Source: JBOGNO01 sp050747245 (GTDB taxonomy: Bacteria; Acidobacteriota; Terriglobia; Acidiferrales; UBA7541). Taken from it: a stretch of DNA of 64,000 bases. The stretch spans positions 124,001-188,000 of the forward strand of contig JBOGNO010000005.1 of the NCBI GenBank assembly GCA_050747245.1, given 5' to 3'. Below the pieces are notes generated by a model. That model had not been told where the DNA came from. It was given only the letters and a program-made list of their open reading frames with translations, and searched no databases. Shown in pieces: positions 16,874 through 27,871 of the stretch; within the stretch, counting starts at the first letter, position 1; the number at the start of each line of letters is the position of its first letter. The translations under genes were made by a program, and so were the position numbers.

Positions 16874-19756
16874 TCAGAATGTCCGGCTCACCGTGAACCG
16901 GAAAGTATTTCGCGGTTCGAAAAGGCTGTTGGGAATCCGGATTTGCTGCTCATCCAAAATCGTGTTCAATTGCGGGGCAATCAGCGCCTTAAAAACATTC
17001 GGGGGAAGCGCCTCTTGCTGGGCCGGGGTCAGGAAGAACGCTCCGCGCGGCTGCGTGATCACCGAAGAAAGCCGCATGGCGTTGTAGGCATAATAAACTC
17101 GGAATGGCGCATGGACCACCGGTATGTTCACGACAAATTCAATCCCCACAGAGCTTCGCGGGTGAAAATTCGTCCCCGGAACTACCTGCAGGTGCTGGCT
17201 GAGCTTCACGTTTGGGAAGTTCTTCTCGAGTTGCGAGAATCCGCTCGAGCTGAGCTGCAATTGCGAGGGGAACAAGATGCTGTCGATCCCCATGTCTCCA
17301 AACAGGCTCATGCTCACCGGCCCCGCGATGGGGATACGGTATTCAACGTTTGCAACCGTCTGAAAATCTCCGCCAGGACGAACGGCCGCAAACTGCAGAA
17401 CCGGAACTGTGATGGCCTGTACCGTGGGGCGCCCCCCGGCATCGAGTTTCGTCGGGTCAAGATAGAAAAGCTGCTGGTTGTTCTGCTCCGGGATAAACGT
17501 AAATGGAGAAATGGTGAAGAAATCGAATCCACGTACGTCATTTTCGCCGCCCAAAAAGAAGCGTTCGTAGGGAGGCAGTGCCAGCCCCCCATATCCCGAC
17601 TCCACGGCCGTTTGCACACGGAACCCTACAGCATTTCGGTTCTTGTTGACCGGATGAAAATACTCCATCGAAAACGTGTTCGACAGTGTCTTGACGGCAC
17701 CGCCCAGCGGCCCGCCCTCGATTCCCAGCCCGTAAAAAAAGCTCTTCCCGGAAGTGGGGTTCACCGGACTGTTGATCGTGCTGTAGCTGATGGTCGGCTG
17801 TATCTTGCTGGATTTTATTCCGCTCAATTGTGAGGGCCCTCCCAGCGAATCGAACTGCAGGGTATTGAAGAGAAGCTGCGAAGCTGGACTGAATGCGTTG
17901 ATGCTGCTGTCCGTGTAAGCGTAGGTGACTCCGAGGCGTGCGAACGAGAATTTCCTCAGAGGATAACTCGCGAACACGGTGAAGCCCTTCTGATTCTGGG
18001 CATAGTTCTGGGCCAGCGCGGGATTGATGGCCACGTTTTGGCCCACCAACAGCGAAGTCTCGCGCGCCTGATTGAAATCGAAGCGGTTATCGAACACGGT
18101 GAAGCCCGTCGAAATCGGCCGGTCGAGGAGATAAGGTTCCGTAAAACCGAAGAGGATTCCTCGCTGCCGGTCCCCGACGTTTACTGAAAGCGTGAGGGTT
18201 TCACCCAGTCCCAGAAAATTATTGGTCTGATAGGCGAAACCAACAAAGCTTCCCGCCAGGCCACTGACTCCGCCGGTGAGGCTGATGGACTGTTTGCCTT
18301 TTTCTTTCACCTTTAGATTAATGTCCACCGTGCCTTCTTTGAGGTTGCGTTTGATCTCCGCGTTTTCCGGCTTGATGGGATCGAAATAGTCCAGCTGGTT
18401 GAGCCGCAAAAGACTGAGCTCCCACAGCCGGTTGTTGAAAACGCTTCCTTCATCGAGAAGGACTTCGCGCCGAATCACTTTGTCACGCGTCGTGGTATTT
18501 CCGGTGAAATCGATGCGCCGCACGAAAAATTGCTTCTGCTGGTCGAGCTTGAGCGTCACATTGATGATTTTGTGAACGTCGTCAAAGTCCAGATCCGGCT
18601 CGGCGGTGAAATCAATGTAGCCGAATGTTCCGTAAAGTTTCTTGTAATCTTCCAGGGCCTTGCGAATTTTGTCGGCCGCGAAAACATCGCCTTGTTTTAA
18701 GGGAAACGCTCTTTCGAGAAATTCCTGTTTGAATTGCAGCGGCTGGTCCGGGTCCAAGCTGCGCACGGTAATCTTGCCCATGCGATAGCGGTCGCCTTCC
18801 TCGATGGGGATGACGATGTTGGTCTGCTTGCCGTGAACCTTGCCCACCACCGGAATCGGCAACGGCCCGGGAATCCCCGAGCGGTTCACGTCCACGGTTT
18901 TCAAGATGGGGTCGCGAACGACTACCTTGAAATAGCCGTGGTCTTGATACAGGCCGCGGATTCCGACTTCCAGGTCTTCGTCCAGTTTTCGGCGGTCGTA
19001 CGTCTTGCTCCACAGATCAAAGGATCCCAGCGGGCCCAGGGGCACGCCCACCGGCCGAGAATGGCGCATGGCGCGGATGATCCGGCGGCTCGAGAAAACA
19101 TGATTTCCCTGAATGATGATCCGCCCGACTTTGACCTTGGGTCCTTCGTCAATCACAAAAGTCAGTTTCACTGCGTTGGTGGCCGCGATGCGTTCGTATT
19201 TGGCGTCCACTCTCGCGAATTGGTGGCCGTGCTCTCCCAGCAGGTCTTTGATCACCACCTGAGCGTGTTTAACCCTAGTGGGGTCAAACCGGCCCTCCAC
19301 GCTCAGCCCGACCTTGGCTTCCTTGAAGCGGTCGAGAATATCCGACTCGCTGACGGACTTGTTTCCCTTGTATTCAATTCGGCGGATGATGGGACGTTCG
19401 CTGACGTAGAAAATCAGGATCTTGCCGTCCGGCACCTTGGGGTCATCTTCCACTTCCAGGCGAATATCCTCGAAGTACTGCGAATTCCACAGCGCCTGAA
19501 AATCCCGCTTCGCCGAATCTTCGTTGTAGGGATCCCCTTCGCGTTCGAAGAGCTGCGCGAGCAGCGCGTCGCGTTGACGGAGACGATTCCCTTGAAAATA
19601 GATGTGTGTGATGACGCCCTGACTGCTCTGTCCCTGTGCGGGTTGGATATTTTCCTGCTGGCCAAACGAAGGAATTACGAAACCGAGGAGGGACACCACT
19701 AGGGCGATTAGAATTTGCAGATAGGCTCGCCCTCTCGCAGCGGCCACAACCCTCAA
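16874..19756 (-). CDS. bamA: Outer-membrane protein assembly factor BamA (Omp85)
   Basis: This 960-residue protein has a signal peptide, five POTRA-like domains (about residues 45-480, several with the GNxxxxxxxI pattern) and a C-terminal 16-strand barrel. The barrel contains the family loop motif VRGF (in ENDVRGFDFF) and ends in Phe (SRTF), as expected for an outer-membrane barrel. BamA inserts beta-barrel proteins into the outer membrane. Length is greater than the E. coli protein (about 810), partly from extended POTRA linkers and barrel loops. It lies downstream of clpC and upstream of the large lipoprotein and skp on one strand. Confidence 0.93.
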   Translation of the reverse strand: MRVVAAARGRAYLQILIALVVSLLGFVIPSFGQQENIQPAQGQSSQGVITHIYFQGNRLRQRDALLAQLFEREGDPYNEDSAKRDFQALWNSQYFEDIRLEVEDDPKVPDGKILIFYVSERPIIRRIEYKGNKSVSESDILDRFKEAKVGLSVEGRFDPTRVKHAQVVIKDLLGEHGHQFARVDAKYERIAATNAVKLTFVIDEGPKVKVGRIIIQGNHVFSSRRIIRAMRHSRPVGVPLGPLGSFDLWSKTYDRRKLDEDLEVGIRGLYQDHGYFKVVVRDPILKTVDVNRSGIPGPLPIPVVGKVHGKQTNIVIPIEEGDRYRMGKITVRSLDPDQPLQFKQEFLERAFPLKQGDVFAADKIRKALEDYKKLYGTFGYIDFTAEPDLDFDDVHKIINVTLKLDQQKQFFVRRIDFTGNTTTRDKVIRREVLLDEGSVFNNRLWELSLLRLNQLDYFDPIKPENAEIKRNLKEGTVDINLKVKEKGKQSISLTGGVSGLAGSFVGFAYQTNNFLGLGETLTLSVNVGDRQRGILFGFTEPYLLDRPISTGFTVFDNRFDFNQARETSLLVGQNVAINPALAQNYAQNQKGFTVFASYPLRKFSFARLGVTYAYTDSSINAFSPASQLLFNTLQFDSLGGPSQLSGIKSSKIQPTISYSTINSPVNPTSGKSFFYGLGIEGGPLGGAVKTLSNTFSMEYFHPVNKNRNAVGFRVQTAVESGYGGLALPPYERFFLGGENDVRGFDFFTISPFTFIPEQNNQQLFYLDPTKLDAGGRPTVQAITVPVLQFAAVRPGGDFQTVANVEYRIPIAGPVSMSLFGDMGIDSILFPSQLQLSSSGFSQLEKNFPNVKLSQHLQVVPGTNFHPRSSVGIEFVVNIPVVHAPFRVYYAYNAMRLSSVITQPRGAFFLTPAQQEALPPNVFKALIAPQLNTILDEQQIRIPNSLFEPRNTFRFTVSRTF

Positions 19757-19829
19757 GGCCGCTTACCCCCGACCAATTTGATCTCCCCAGCTAGGCCGCC
19801 CCTGGCCTGGCTTGCCCGACTAGGATTCT

Positions 19830-22256
19830 TCAGTGGGCGACTGGGGTTGCTTCGGCAACCGGCCGGAATGCTAGACCGCCTTCGGCCACGTACACTTCCA
19901 GCGTAGCCGGCCGCTGCAACCCGCCTTGGATCAAGGTTTCAGATAGTGGGTCTTCGATGTATTTCTGCAGCGCGCGCCGCAAGGGCCGTGCGCCGTAACT
20001 CCGGTCCGTACAGGTCTTCTCGAGAATCCAGTGGCGTGCTTCCGTCGTCAACGAAATCTGCACCTGGCGGTGCACCAGCGTTTCGTTCGTCTGCGCCACC
20101 AGCAAATCGATAATCTTCATCAAATCTTCGTCTCCCAGCGGACTGAACAGGATTACTTCATCCAGCCGGTTCACGAATTCCGGATTGAAAAGCCGCTTCA
20201 CTTCCTGCATCACCAGATCTTCCACGCTCTTGGCCATTGTGCCTTCGGCCGTGGACTGGAAGCCCAGCGACGATTGCTTCTGCAACTGCCGCGCCCCGAT
20301 ATTCGAAGTGAGAATAATGATCGTGTTCCGGAAATCAACTGTATTCCCCAGCCCGTCGGTTAACTGGCCGTCTTCGAAGACCTGGAGGAGGATATTGTAC
20401 ACGTCCGGATGCGCTTTCTCGATCTCATCGAGAAGAATTACCGAGTAGGGCGTCCGCCGCACGCGCTCCGTTAATTGCCCGCCTTCTTCGTAGCCGACGT
20501 ATCCCGGAGGCGCGCCGATCAGCTTGGACACCGAGTGCTTTTCCATGTACTCCGACATATCGAAGCGAATCAGCGATTTTTCGCTGCCGAACAAAAACTC
20601 GGCGAGGCGTCGCGCCACTTCCGTCTTTCCTACGCCAGTAGGCCCGAGGAACAGGAAGCATCCCACCGGCCGGCCCGGGGCCTTCAAGCCTGCGCGGCTG
20701 CGCCGGATGGCCCGCGCCAGCGCCGTAATGGCGCGATCCTGGCTGATGATCCGATGGTGCAGCTCTTCTTCGATGCGCAGTAATTTCTGCTGTTCGTCTT
20801 CCTTGATCGAAGTGACCGCGATGCCCGTCCAGCGCGCCACCACCTCTTCGATGTCTTCGCGCGTTACCACTCCGGTTGAAGAATCGTCAATCTTCAGCCG
20901 CTCGCGCAACTGCCGCATGTGCTCTTTTTCTTTGCGCTCCTCTTCGGAGTAGAACCGCGCCTTCTCGAACTCGTGATTGGTGATGGCGGTTTCCATGCGG
21001 TGGGTGATGAATTTCACGCGCTTCTGCACTTCGTTCAAATCGTCCGGCAGCATGGCCTGGCGCAGTTTCACCCGCGAACCCGCTTCGTCGATCAGGTCAA
21101 TCGCCTTGTCCGGGAGAAAACGGTCCGGGATGTACCGGTTCGAAAGATAGACCGCATACTGTACGGCCTCTTCCGTGTAGCCCACGGCGTGGAATTTTTC
21201 GTAGCGGTCGCGCACGCCCTGCAGCACGCGAATGGCTTCCTCTTCGTTCGGCGGCGAAACCTTCACGGACTGGAAGCGGCGTTCCAGCGAGCGGTCACGT
21301 TCCACCGATTTGCGGTATTCGCTCGGCGTGGTCGCGCCGATGCACTGAATCTCTCCGCGCGAGAGCGCCGGTTTCAGGATGTTCGCGGCGTCCAGCGATC
21401 CTTCTGCGGATCCCGCGCCCACCAGCGTGTGCAATTCATCGATGAAGACAATCGCGTTCTGCGCCTCCATCAACTCCTTCATGATGGTTTTCAGGCGCTC
21501 CTCGAATTGTCCGCGGTATTTTGTTCCCGCCACGATCAGCGAGAGGTCCAGCGAGAGGATTCTCTTATCCGCCAGAAATGGCGGCACGTCTCCGTCGGCG
21601 ATGCGCTGCGCCAACCCTTCGACGATCGCCGTCTTGCCCACCCCGGGCTCGCCGATGAGCACCGGATTGTTTTTCGTGCGGCGGCAAAGGATTTGAATCG
21701 CGCGCTCCAGCTCTTTTTCCCGGCCCACCAGCGGGTCGAGTTGCCCTTCCAGGGCCGATTGCGTCAAGTCGCGGCTGAATTCCGCGAGCAGCGAAGTTTC
21801 CTTCGGACGGTTTACTGGCACTTTTTCACCTGCCGTGCGCCCCATTTCCTCGCGCACGCCTGATAGCCGCAGACCGCGCTCCTGCAGAATTTCCGCGCCG
21901 AAGCTTTTCTCTTCGCGCAGGATTCCCAGCAGCAGGTGCTCCGTGCCGACGTGTTTGTGTCCAAGGCGCTCCGCCTCCTCGGCCGCGAAGTTCAGGATGC
22001 GCTTGCATTCCTGGCTCAGCGGTACTTCCACGGATGTTGAGATGCGCTCGCGAACCGTGATGCGCGATTCAATCTCTTTGCGGATGGACTCGATCGAACC
22101 GTGCGCGCGTAGAAACTTGTTGGCCAGGGCCTTGTCCTCGCGCAGCAACCCCAGCAGCAGGTGCTCGGTCTCGATGTACGGGCTGCCATACTGGGCGGCC
22201 TCGTACCGAGCGAAAAAAATGACGCGTCGCGCCTTCTCTGTATAGCGTTCGAACAA
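19830..22256 (-). CDS. clpC: ClpC-type AAA+ unfoldase
   Basis: The 808 residues follow the ClpC plan: double Clp-N repeat (1-145, starting [13 protein letters not shown]), first AAA+ module with Walker A GEPGVGKT (~203), UVR-like middle coiled coil ([13 protein letters not shown], ~430) and second AAA+ module with GPTGVGKT (~543). It unfolds substrates for ClpP or acts as a chaperone. The start codon is TTG at 22256, four bases after the lolD stop, so the gene is probably translated by coupling to the ABC ATPase. Its place between lolD and bamA is unusual but consistent with an envelope and stress run. Confidence 0.94.
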   Translation of the reverse strand: MFERYTEKARRVIFFARYEAAQYGSPYIETEHLLLGLLREDKALANKFLRAHGSIESIRKEIESRITVRERISTSVEVPLSQECKRILNFAAEEAERLGHKHVGTEHLLLGILREEKSFGAEILQERGLRLSGVREEMGRTAGEKVPVNRPKETSLLAEFSRDLTQSALEGQLDPLVGREKELERAIQILCRRTKNNPVLIGEPGVGKTAIVEGLAQRIADGDVPPFLADKRILSLDLSLIVAGTKYRGQFEERLKTIMKELMEAQNAIVFIDELHTLVGAGSAEGSLDAANILKPALSRGEIQCIGATTPSEYRKSVERDRSLERRFQSVKVSPPNEEEAIRVLQGVRDRYEKFHAVGYTEEAVQYAVYLSNRYIPDRFLPDKAIDLIDEAGSRVKLRQAMLPDDLNEVQKRVKFITHRMETAITNHEFEKARFYSEEERKEKEHMRQLRERLKIDDSSTGVVTREDIEEVVARWTGIAVTSIKEDEQQKLLRIEEELHHRIISQDRAITALARAIRRSRAGLKAPGRPVGCFLFLGPTGVGKTEVARRLAEFLFGSEKSLIRFDMSEYMEKHSVSKLIGAPPGYVGYEEGGQLTERVRRTPYSVILLDEIEKAHPDVYNILLQVFEDGQLTDGLGNTVDFRNTIIILTSNIGARQLQKQSSLGFQSTAEGTMAKSVEDLVMQEVKRLFNPEFVNRLDEVILFSPLGDEDLMKIIDLLVAQTNETLVHRQVQISLTTEARHWILEKTCTDRSYGARPLRRALQKYIEDPLSETLIQGGLQRPATLEVYVAEGGLAFRPVAEATPVAH

Positions 22257-22259
22257 GGG

Positions 22260-23072
22260 TCACCCGCTCTTGTGCATGGCATTCGCCCCGCCTCCCGGCG
22301 ATTTCGCGGCGGTGGCCGCGCTACCTCCGGGGACGTCTTCCGCTGCCCGGATACTGCCATGCTCGAGGACCAGGATGCGGTCCGCGCGCCGGGCCAGCGC
22401 TTGGTTGTGAGTCGCTAGTATCGAAGTTAACTGGTAAGACCGGTGCAGGCTTTGGAGAAGCTGAAAGACGAGCTCGGAATTCCCTTCGTCTAAATCTCCG
22501 GTAGGTTCATCAGCCAGCACCAGCGCCGGCTGGTTCACGAGTGCACGGGCGATAGCCACCCGCTGTTGTTCTCCCCCAGAGAGCTCCCCAGCCCGGTGTT
22601 CCTTGCGGCCGGTCAACCCCACTTCGTCCAGCCACTTCCCTGCCGCCTCTGCCGCTTTTCCCCGCGGCATCCCCTGCAACAGCAAGGGCATGGCGACATT
22701 TTCCTCGGCCGTGAAATCCGGCAGTAAGTGGTGCCGCTGCCAGATAAACCCAACCGATCGGCGGCGAAACTCAACGAGTTCCGCCTCCGAAAGCGACTCG
22801 AGCGAATTCCCGTCGAAGTATACTGTACCGCTTGTCGGCCTGTCCAGCGCGGCCAGTAAGTGCAATAGCGTGCTCTTTCCGGCACCGGATGGCCCAGTCA
22901 CGGCAACCATCTCCCCGCGCTTGATTTCCGCATTAACGTCTGCCAGCGCAATAAGCTCCGAGTCCCCGGAAGGAAAGGCCTTCCGCAGCCCTTCGGTGCG
23001 AACCAGCGTCTCTCCGGGAGCCGCTTTCGGCCCCGTCGCGCTGCGCGTTTCGGTCATGAGTTCCGCTGGCAT
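22260..23072 (-). CDS. lolD: LolD-like ABC transporter ATPase
   Basis: This 270-residue ABC ATPase has Walker A GPSGAGKST, a Q-loop in IWQRHHLLP, signature LSGGEQQR and Walker B LVLADEPTGDLDE. The pattern matches the LolD/MacB subgroup, which powers release of lipoproteins from the inner membrane. A short C-terminal Gly/Ala-rich tail is extra. The permease gene lies 250 bp upstream, and ClpC starts four bases after this stop. The start could be 23072 or the internal ATG at 23057. Confidence 0.88.
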   Translation of the reverse strand: MPAELMTETRSATGPKAAPGETLVRTEGLRKAFPSGDSELIALADVNAEIKRGEMVAVTGPSGAGKSTLLHLLAALDRPTSGTVYFDGNSLESLSEAELVEFRRRSVGFIWQRHHLLPDFTAEENVAMPLLLQGMPRGKAAEAAGKWLDEVGLTGRKEHRAGELSGGEQQRVAIARALVNQPALVLADEPTGDLDEGNSELVFQLLQSLHRSYQLTSILATHNQALARRADRILVLEHGSIRAAEDVPGGSAATAAKSPGGGANAMHKSG

Positions 23073-23325
23073 CGGGTTCTCGCTACCATCGTCATACTCA
23101 CTTTAGATGCCGAACACCCTCGCTTGTAACCCCTTATTTTCCTTTGCGCGCCATCGAAGCACCGTTAGACGCGACGCCAACCGCTTGCACACTTTTGCCA
23201 AATCGCCCTCCACTAGTGCCCGAAGCAATCGGCCTGTGCTCTAGCGTTCCAAATTGCGCCAGATATGGAACTTGCGCTTCCGCTTCGCGTTGGAGAGTTC
23301 TCCGGCCCGTCAAATTTCTCCTGAG

Positions 23326-24552
23326 CTACTCATATCGCAAAATCTCCACCGGCAGAATTCGCGCGGCAGCCCGCGCTGGAAGCAAAGTGGCTCCCACAGT
23401 TATCGCCAGCGCCGCAGCCGCGATCCACACTGCATCCATGGGATTCGAACGAAACGGCACGAACGGTACGGAATAGATGGCCGGATCCAGCGGAATGATT
23501 TTCCAGTGGTCCGCCACTCCCGCAAATGTGTAACCCAGCCCAAGCCCCGCGGTCGTGCCTACGATTCCCACGATGAGTCCTTGCAGTATAAAGACGTTGC
23601 GCACCTGCGCCCGCCGCGCGCCCATGGCCACCAGGATGGCTATGTCCCGCGCCTTGTCCGTCACCGTCATCGTAAGCACTACCAAAATGTTGAGCCCCGC
23701 CACAAACGTGATCAGCCCGATGAAGATCGCCGTCACCAGTTTTTCCAGGCTGAGCGCCCGGAAGAGTGCGCGATTTTCCTCCATCCACGTGGTCGTCTCG
23801 AAACCTTTCCCCGCGCGGCTCAAAATCGCCTGCGCCACCGCCGGCGCGTCCTCGAGCTTCTCCACACGGATTTCCAGCAAACTCGCCACGTCGCCCACGC
23901 CTGCCAGGTCCTGCGCCGAAGCCAGCGTGACGAAGCACCAGTTCGCGTCGTAGTCGTAGAACCCCGAATCAAATATCCCCGCCACGCGAAATCTTTTTGA
24001 CCGCGGCAGCATTCCGAATGGCGTCAGGCTTCCCTGCGGGCTGGTCAGTGTGATGTAGTCGCCCGGGCGGACTTGAATTTCTTCCGCCAGCAGCTTCCCG
24101 ACGACAATCTCCGGAATCCGGTCGGCGTCGGGTGAAAAATCCAGCGTTCCAGAAACGATGTGATGCAGGGCGTCGTCGGAGCGCTCTTCGAGCGCGGGGT
24201 CAATTCCCTTCAGCACAATTCCCCGCGCCCTGCCTCCGCTCGAAAGCAGCACCGTGTCGTAAAGCGCCGGAGTAATGCTGCGCACTCCAGGAGTGCTCGC
24301 CAGTTGTTCCGTCAGTTCGCGGTAATTGCTGATTCCCTCGAGCGATCGCGGCTTCAAGTTGACGTGCGCTGTCACGCCCAGCAGCCGGTCGCGCATCACC
24401 TGCCGGAATCCCGAATTCATCGCCAGCGCCACCACCAGCGTCGTGACCCCCGCTCCCACGCCCAGCACCGAAAGCGCGGTGATCAGCCGCAATACCGCAG
24501 GCCGGTGTTTCGACCGCAGGTAGCGCAGCGCGACCAGCAATTCGAGCGTCAT
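23326..24552 (-). CDS. lolC: LolC/LolE-type lipoprotein-releasing permease
   Basis: This 408-residue protein has one N-terminal membrane helix, a large periplasmic MacB-PCD-like domain (residues ~50-230) and three C-terminal helices of the FtsX family; the N-terminal SLKHRP-type motif reads [11 protein letters not shown]. With the LolD-like ATPase it would form a lipoprotein-releasing complex, here apparently with a single permease gene acting as a homodimer (LolF-like). Its ATG overlaps the lysS stop (ATGA, 24549-24552), so the two are translationally coupled. Confidence 0.88.
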   Translation of the reverse strand: MTLELLVALRYLRSKHRPAVLRLITALSVLGVGAGVTTLVVALAMNSGFRQVMRDRLLGVTAHVNLKPRSLEGISNYRELTEQLASTPGVRSITPALYDTVLLSSGGRARGIVLKGIDPALEERSDDALHHIVSGTLDFSPDADRIPEIVVGKLLAEEIQVRPGDYITLTSPQGSLTPFGMLPRSKRFRVAGIFDSGFYDYDANWCFVTLASAQDLAGVGDVASLLEIRVEKLEDAPAVAQAILSRAGKGFETTTWMEENRALFRALSLEKLVTAIFIGLITFVAGLNILVVLTMTVTDKARDIAILVAMGARRAQVRNVFILQGLIVGIVGTTAGLGLGYTFAGVADHWKIIPLDPAIYSVPFVPFRSNPMDAVWIAAAALAITVGATLLPARAAARILPVEILRYE

Positions 24553-26123
24553 TTAGCTTCGGCGGACTTCCCTTCTTCCGGTGGGTGGGTGCCTTCGCCG
24601 CGCGACTCCGGCCGCAGCAGCGGGAAGAGGATCACTTCGCGGATGGAATGTGAATCTGTGAGAAGCATGGTCAGCCGGTCAATTCCCAGACCCTCGCCCG
24701 CCGTGGGCGGCAGGCCGTGGCAGAGCGCGCGGATGTAATCTTCGTCAAGTTGTTTGGGAGCTTCCTCGCCTCCGCGCGCGATCTGTTCACGGAAGCGCCG
24801 CTCCTGCTCTTCTGGATCGTTCAACTCCGAGAAGCCGTTCGCGATTTCCATCCCCGCGACGAAGAGTTCAAATCGTTCAGTGACTGTGGGATCGTCCGGC
24901 CGGCATTTCGAAAGTGGCGAAATATCGGTTGGAAAATCATAAATAAATGTCGGCTGCATCAGATGTTTCTCCGCCGTCGCTTCGAACAGCAGCCCCGTCA
25001 GCACGCCGTCGGAATCCGTCGACTTCGCCGCAATCGGCTCCGCGTGCCCGTGGCGGGCCCACTCGTTAAACCGTTCCTTTGCGGCGCACGCGCCCCCCGG
25101 CGCCGCCAGCTCCGCAGGAGTGGGTGCGGCTCCAGCACCGTTCGGCCAGTGCCGCACGAGCGCTTCGCGCATGGAGAGCTGCTCCACGCGCCCGAAATTG
25201 AGCGTGTGCTCGCCGAATTTCACTTCCGCCGTGCCGCACACCTTCCGCGCCAGCTCCTCAAGCAATTCCGCCGTGAGCTTCATAAATGCGCGGTAATCGC
25301 TGTAGGCCTCATAGAATTCCAGCATCGTGAATTCGGGATTGTGCTGCGTCGAAATACCCTCATTCCGGAAGTTACGGTTGATTTCATACACGCGTTCGAG
25401 CCCGCCGACCACCAGCCGCTTCAGATATAGTTCCGGCGCAATGCGCAGATATAAATCAATGTCCAGCGTGTTGTGGTGCGTGATGAAGGGCCGCGCCGTC
25501 GCCCCTCCGGGGATTGGGTGCATCATCGGCGTCTCGACTTCGATGTACCCCCGCGCGTCGAAAAACCGCCGCACCTCGCGCACAATCTGGGCGCGCTTCT
25601 GGAAAATCTCACGCGTCCTCTCGTTGCTCAGCAGGTCCAGGTAGCGCTGCCGGTAGCGCAGCTCCACGTCCGCAAGTCCGTGCCATTTTTCCGGCAGCGG
25701 CAGCAGGGCTTTCGTGAGCGGCTCAATCTGCGTCACCCCCACGGTCAGCTCATTCGTCTTTGTGCGGAAAAGATGTCCCGAGACGCCGATGATGTCTCCC
25801 AAGTCCAGCAGCCGGTAGAGTTCGAATCCGCGCTCTCCCACTACGTCCAGCTTCACGTAGATTTGCAGACGCTCGCCTCCCGCCTCCAGGTGCGCGAATC
25901 CCGCCTTCCCGTGCGGCCGCAGGGAGACGATTCGTCCCGCCACGCGCACTTCCACGCGCTGGTTCTCCAGCTCTTGCGCGCTCTTGGCGTCTTGCGCCGC
26001 GCGCACCTCTGCAATCGTCGCCGTTGCGTCGAACCGCTGCGGATACGCTGGAACTCCCAGCGCTTGCATGTCGCCGAGCTTTTTACGTCGCTGTAAATAT
26101 TGGTCGAGCGGCTCGAAAGGCAA
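24549..26123 (-). CDS. lysS: Lysyl-tRNA synthetase, class II
   Basis: This 524-residue enzyme charges tRNA-Lys. The N-terminal OB-fold anticodon-binding domain covers residues ~40-140. Class II motif 2 ([17 protein letters not shown]) and motif 3 ([10 protein letters not shown]) are present, with a family-typical insertion of about 35 residues rich in Ala and Pro in between. The start is taken as TTG 26123, because AAAGGGG lies 8 bases upstream and a sigma-70 promoter with its -10 at 26155-26160 lies inside the longer open frame, excluding the ATG at 26183. It heads the lysS-lolC-lolD-clpC run. Confidence 0.92.
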   Translation of the reverse strand: MPFEPLDQYLQRRKKLGDMQALGVPAYPQRFDATATIAEVRAAQDAKSAQELENQRVEVRVAGRIVSLRPHGKAGFAHLEAGGERLQIYVKLDVVGERGFELYRLLDLGDIIGVSGHLFRTKTNELTVGVTQIEPLTKALLPLPEKWHGLADVELRYRQRYLDLLSNERTREIFQKRAQIVREVRRFFDARGYIEVETPMMHPIPGGATARPFITHHNTLDIDLYLRIAPELYLKRLVVGGLERVYEINRNFRNEGISTQHNPEFTMLEFYEAYSDYRAFMKLTAELLEELARKVCGTAEVKFGEHTLNFGRVEQLSMREALVRHWPNGAGAAPTPAELAAPGGACAAKERFNEWARHGHAEPIAAKSTDSDGVLTGLLFEATAEKHLMQPTFIYDFPTDISPLSKCRPDDPTVTERFELFVAGMEIANGFSELNDPEEQERRFREQIARGGEEAPKQLDEDYIRALCHGLPPTAGEGLGIDRLTMLLTDSHSIREVILFPLLRPESRGEGTHPPEEGKSAEAK

Positions 26124-26154
26124 ACCAGAGACCCCTTTGCAAGAGACGTCCGGC

Positions 26155-26183
26155 AGTATAACGGTGCGTAACTGTGAGCGCAA
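26155..26183 (-). promoter_or_regulatory. Promoter of the lysS run
   Basis: On the minus strand TTGCGC (26183-26178), a 17-bp spacer and TATACT (26160-26155) form a good sigma-70 promoter about 32 bp before the TTG start of lysS. Confidence 0.65.
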
Positions 26184-26213
26184 GAAAGCGGGTGGGCTTT
26201 TCCTTCCCTTGCA

Positions 26214-26242
26214 TTGTGCTTCCGGATTGGGGGGTGTATATT
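26214..26242 (+). promoter_or_regulatory. Divergent promoter of the gene at 26263
   Basis: TTGTGC, a 17-bp spacer and TATATT (26237-26242) lie about 20 bp before the TTG start at 26263. The lysS promoter faces the other way, with the -35 boxes about 30 bp apart. Confidence 0.6.
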
Positions 26243-26262
26243 CCTCAGGCTCGGAGGCTTAT

Positions 26263-26967
26263 TTGGACTTCCAACCCTTCTGGAAGCGTAAGGGGAGGCG
26301 TCGCTCAATTCTTCAGGAATGGTTCGGTTTACTCCCGGACCCGAAGAATGCCCTGTTCGAAGAGCTCCGCCGCGACTGGGACGCGCTGCGCTGGATGTCC
26401 GCCGCGGCGCTGGATGAGTCCCTGCAACTGTGCCATGCCGGGAATTTTGCTTGTGCCCGCTCCCAGGCGTATAACTCCGCGGAGTTACTCGGTCGTCTGG
26501 CAGCCTCGAAGGTCGCCGCCTGCCACGCCCTCCGCAATCAAGGCCGCCAATTCGGGGATCTCCCCGATGTTAACCCGCTGAATCCGGATGACTATATAAC
26601 CGGTCACGCTCACAACTCCGCTCTAATGAGCCAGATTCTTTACCGCGCGGTTTTTACTCGCCGCTCCCGCCTGTTCTACAAGCTCGACACTCTTTCCTCG
26701 CTCATTGAAGATCTCTCCGGTGAATACAATCAGGTTGCCGCTGAAATGCAGTTGAACTCCATGGGCGGTCCCGAAGCCTCCTTGGCGCTCCTGGCGCTCC
26801 TGGAACACGACATCAACTCCTGCTTTGCGGAGTCGCAGGTTGTCTTCAAGTCCTTTCTCTGGGCTCTTCCTCCGGATCAGATTCCCGCTCTCCGGAGAAA
26901 TCTCGATCCCGCATGGCTCACAATGCATCGCAAGTTTGCGGCGAAACCCATCTTCCCCGCCCGCTAG
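26263..26967 (+). CDS. Conserved-looking protein of unknown function (TTG start)
   Basis: This encodes 234 residues and I cannot assign it to a family. It looks like a real protein: a charged, helical sequence with an N-terminal WKRKGRRR patch, no signal peptide or membrane helix, and stretches such as EELRRDWDALRWM and RSRLFYKLDTLSSLIEDLSGEYN. The start TTG at 26263 has GGAGG five bases upstream and its own promoter divergent from lysS. A cytosolic all-alpha protein is likely. The open frame extends back to 25984, but that part overlaps lysS and its promoter. Confidence 0.65.
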   Translation: MDFQPFWKRKGRRRSILQEWFGLLPDPKNALFEELRRDWDALRWMSAAALDESLQLCHAGNFACARSQAYNSAELLGRLAASKVAACHALRNQGRQFGDLPDVNPLNPDDYITGHAHNSALMSQILYRAVFTRRSRLFYKLDTLSSLIEDLSGEYNQVAAEMQLNSMGGPEASLALLALLEHDINSCFAESQVVFKSFLWALPPDQIPALRRNLDPAWLTMHRKFAAKPIFPAR

Positions 26968-27201
26968 AAGCTGCTCCGGACGCTCGTTCCTTTGCGCAAC
27001 GCCACTGGACGCCGCAACACTTTCCGACGACAATAAAAGCGCGTTTGTGGTGAATCCGGCACGATGCTACAGCATCTGGAATCCGGACGGCGCGTCCGCC
27101 GCGCTGTAGGGATACGCGCCGGAGCAACGTCCACGGATGCTAAATACAACTTCGGGAGCAGCGGACGCATCGGAGATTAATGACGCGTCCCGACGGGACC
27201 A

Positions 27202-27840
27202 GTGGCCCGAGCGAGACGACCTGAGAGCGGGGAATTAACGGAATCCGAAGCGATTCGGCTTGCGCAGCAGGGGGACGCCGCCGCTTTCGAGTTCCTTTAC
27301 CGTTTGCACAGCCGGCGGGTTTACTCGCTCTGTTTGCGTATGGTGAGCAATACGGCGGAAGCGGAAGATCTCACGCAGGAAGCTTTTCTGCAGCTCTTTC
27401 GCAAGATCAGCACGTTTCGCGGCGAATCCGCCTTTTCCACTTGGCTGCATCGCATGGCCGTCAACGTTGTGCTGATGCGACTGAGGAGAAAAACCGGTTC
27501 GGAAAGTTCCCTCGAGGAACTCACCGAGCCGGACGAGGAGTCCGGCGGTCCGCGAAAGGATTTCGGCGCTCCGGACCTGCGGCTTTCCGGTTCGATTGAC
27601 CGGGTGAATCTGGACCGCGCCGTTGAGCAGTTGCCCCCGGGTTATCGCGCCGTGTTTGTTTTGCACGATGTGCAGGGATATGAGCACAACGAGATTGCCG
27701 AAATCATGGGCTGTTCGATCGGCAATTCGAAATCGCAGTTGCACAAGGCGCGCATGAGGCTCCGCGAAATGCTCCACGAAACGTTGCGCCAGCAAGCGCG
27801 CGACAAACGCGAAGCCGCGAAGTCCGATGCCGCGGGATGA
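27202..27840 (+). CDS. ECF RNA polymerase sigma factor (module 1)
   Basis: The 212 residues contain sigma region 2 ([16 protein letters not shown]…[15 protein letters not shown]) and region 4 ([27 protein letters not shown]…[16 protein letters not shown]). The linker is acidic. The start is GTG 27202. The next gene encodes a zinc-binding anti-sigma protein and then a DUF4097 protein, so it probably controls an envelope response. The Cys-free sequence and [18 protein letters not shown] in region 4 are typical of RpoE-like ECF factors of Acidobacteriota. Confidence 0.92.
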   Translation: MARARRPESGELTESEAIRLAQQGDAAAFEFLYRLHSRRVYSLCLRMVSNTAEAEDLTQEAFLQLFRKISTFRGESAFSTWLHRMAVNVVLMRLRRKTGSESSLEELTEPDEESGGPRKDFGAPDLRLSGSIDRVNLDRAVEQLPPGYRAVFVLHDVQGYEHNEIAEIMGCSIGNSKSQLHKARMRLREMLHETLRQQARDKREAAKSDAAG

Positions 27841-27871
27841 ACGCAGCAAGACGCCGTGAAGGAAGAGAAAC

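Noticed and set aside
23435..23455. tRNA-like GGGATTCGAACG on the minus strand
   Set aside because: It lies inside the lolC coding sequence (FRSNPMDAV) with no other tRNA arms.
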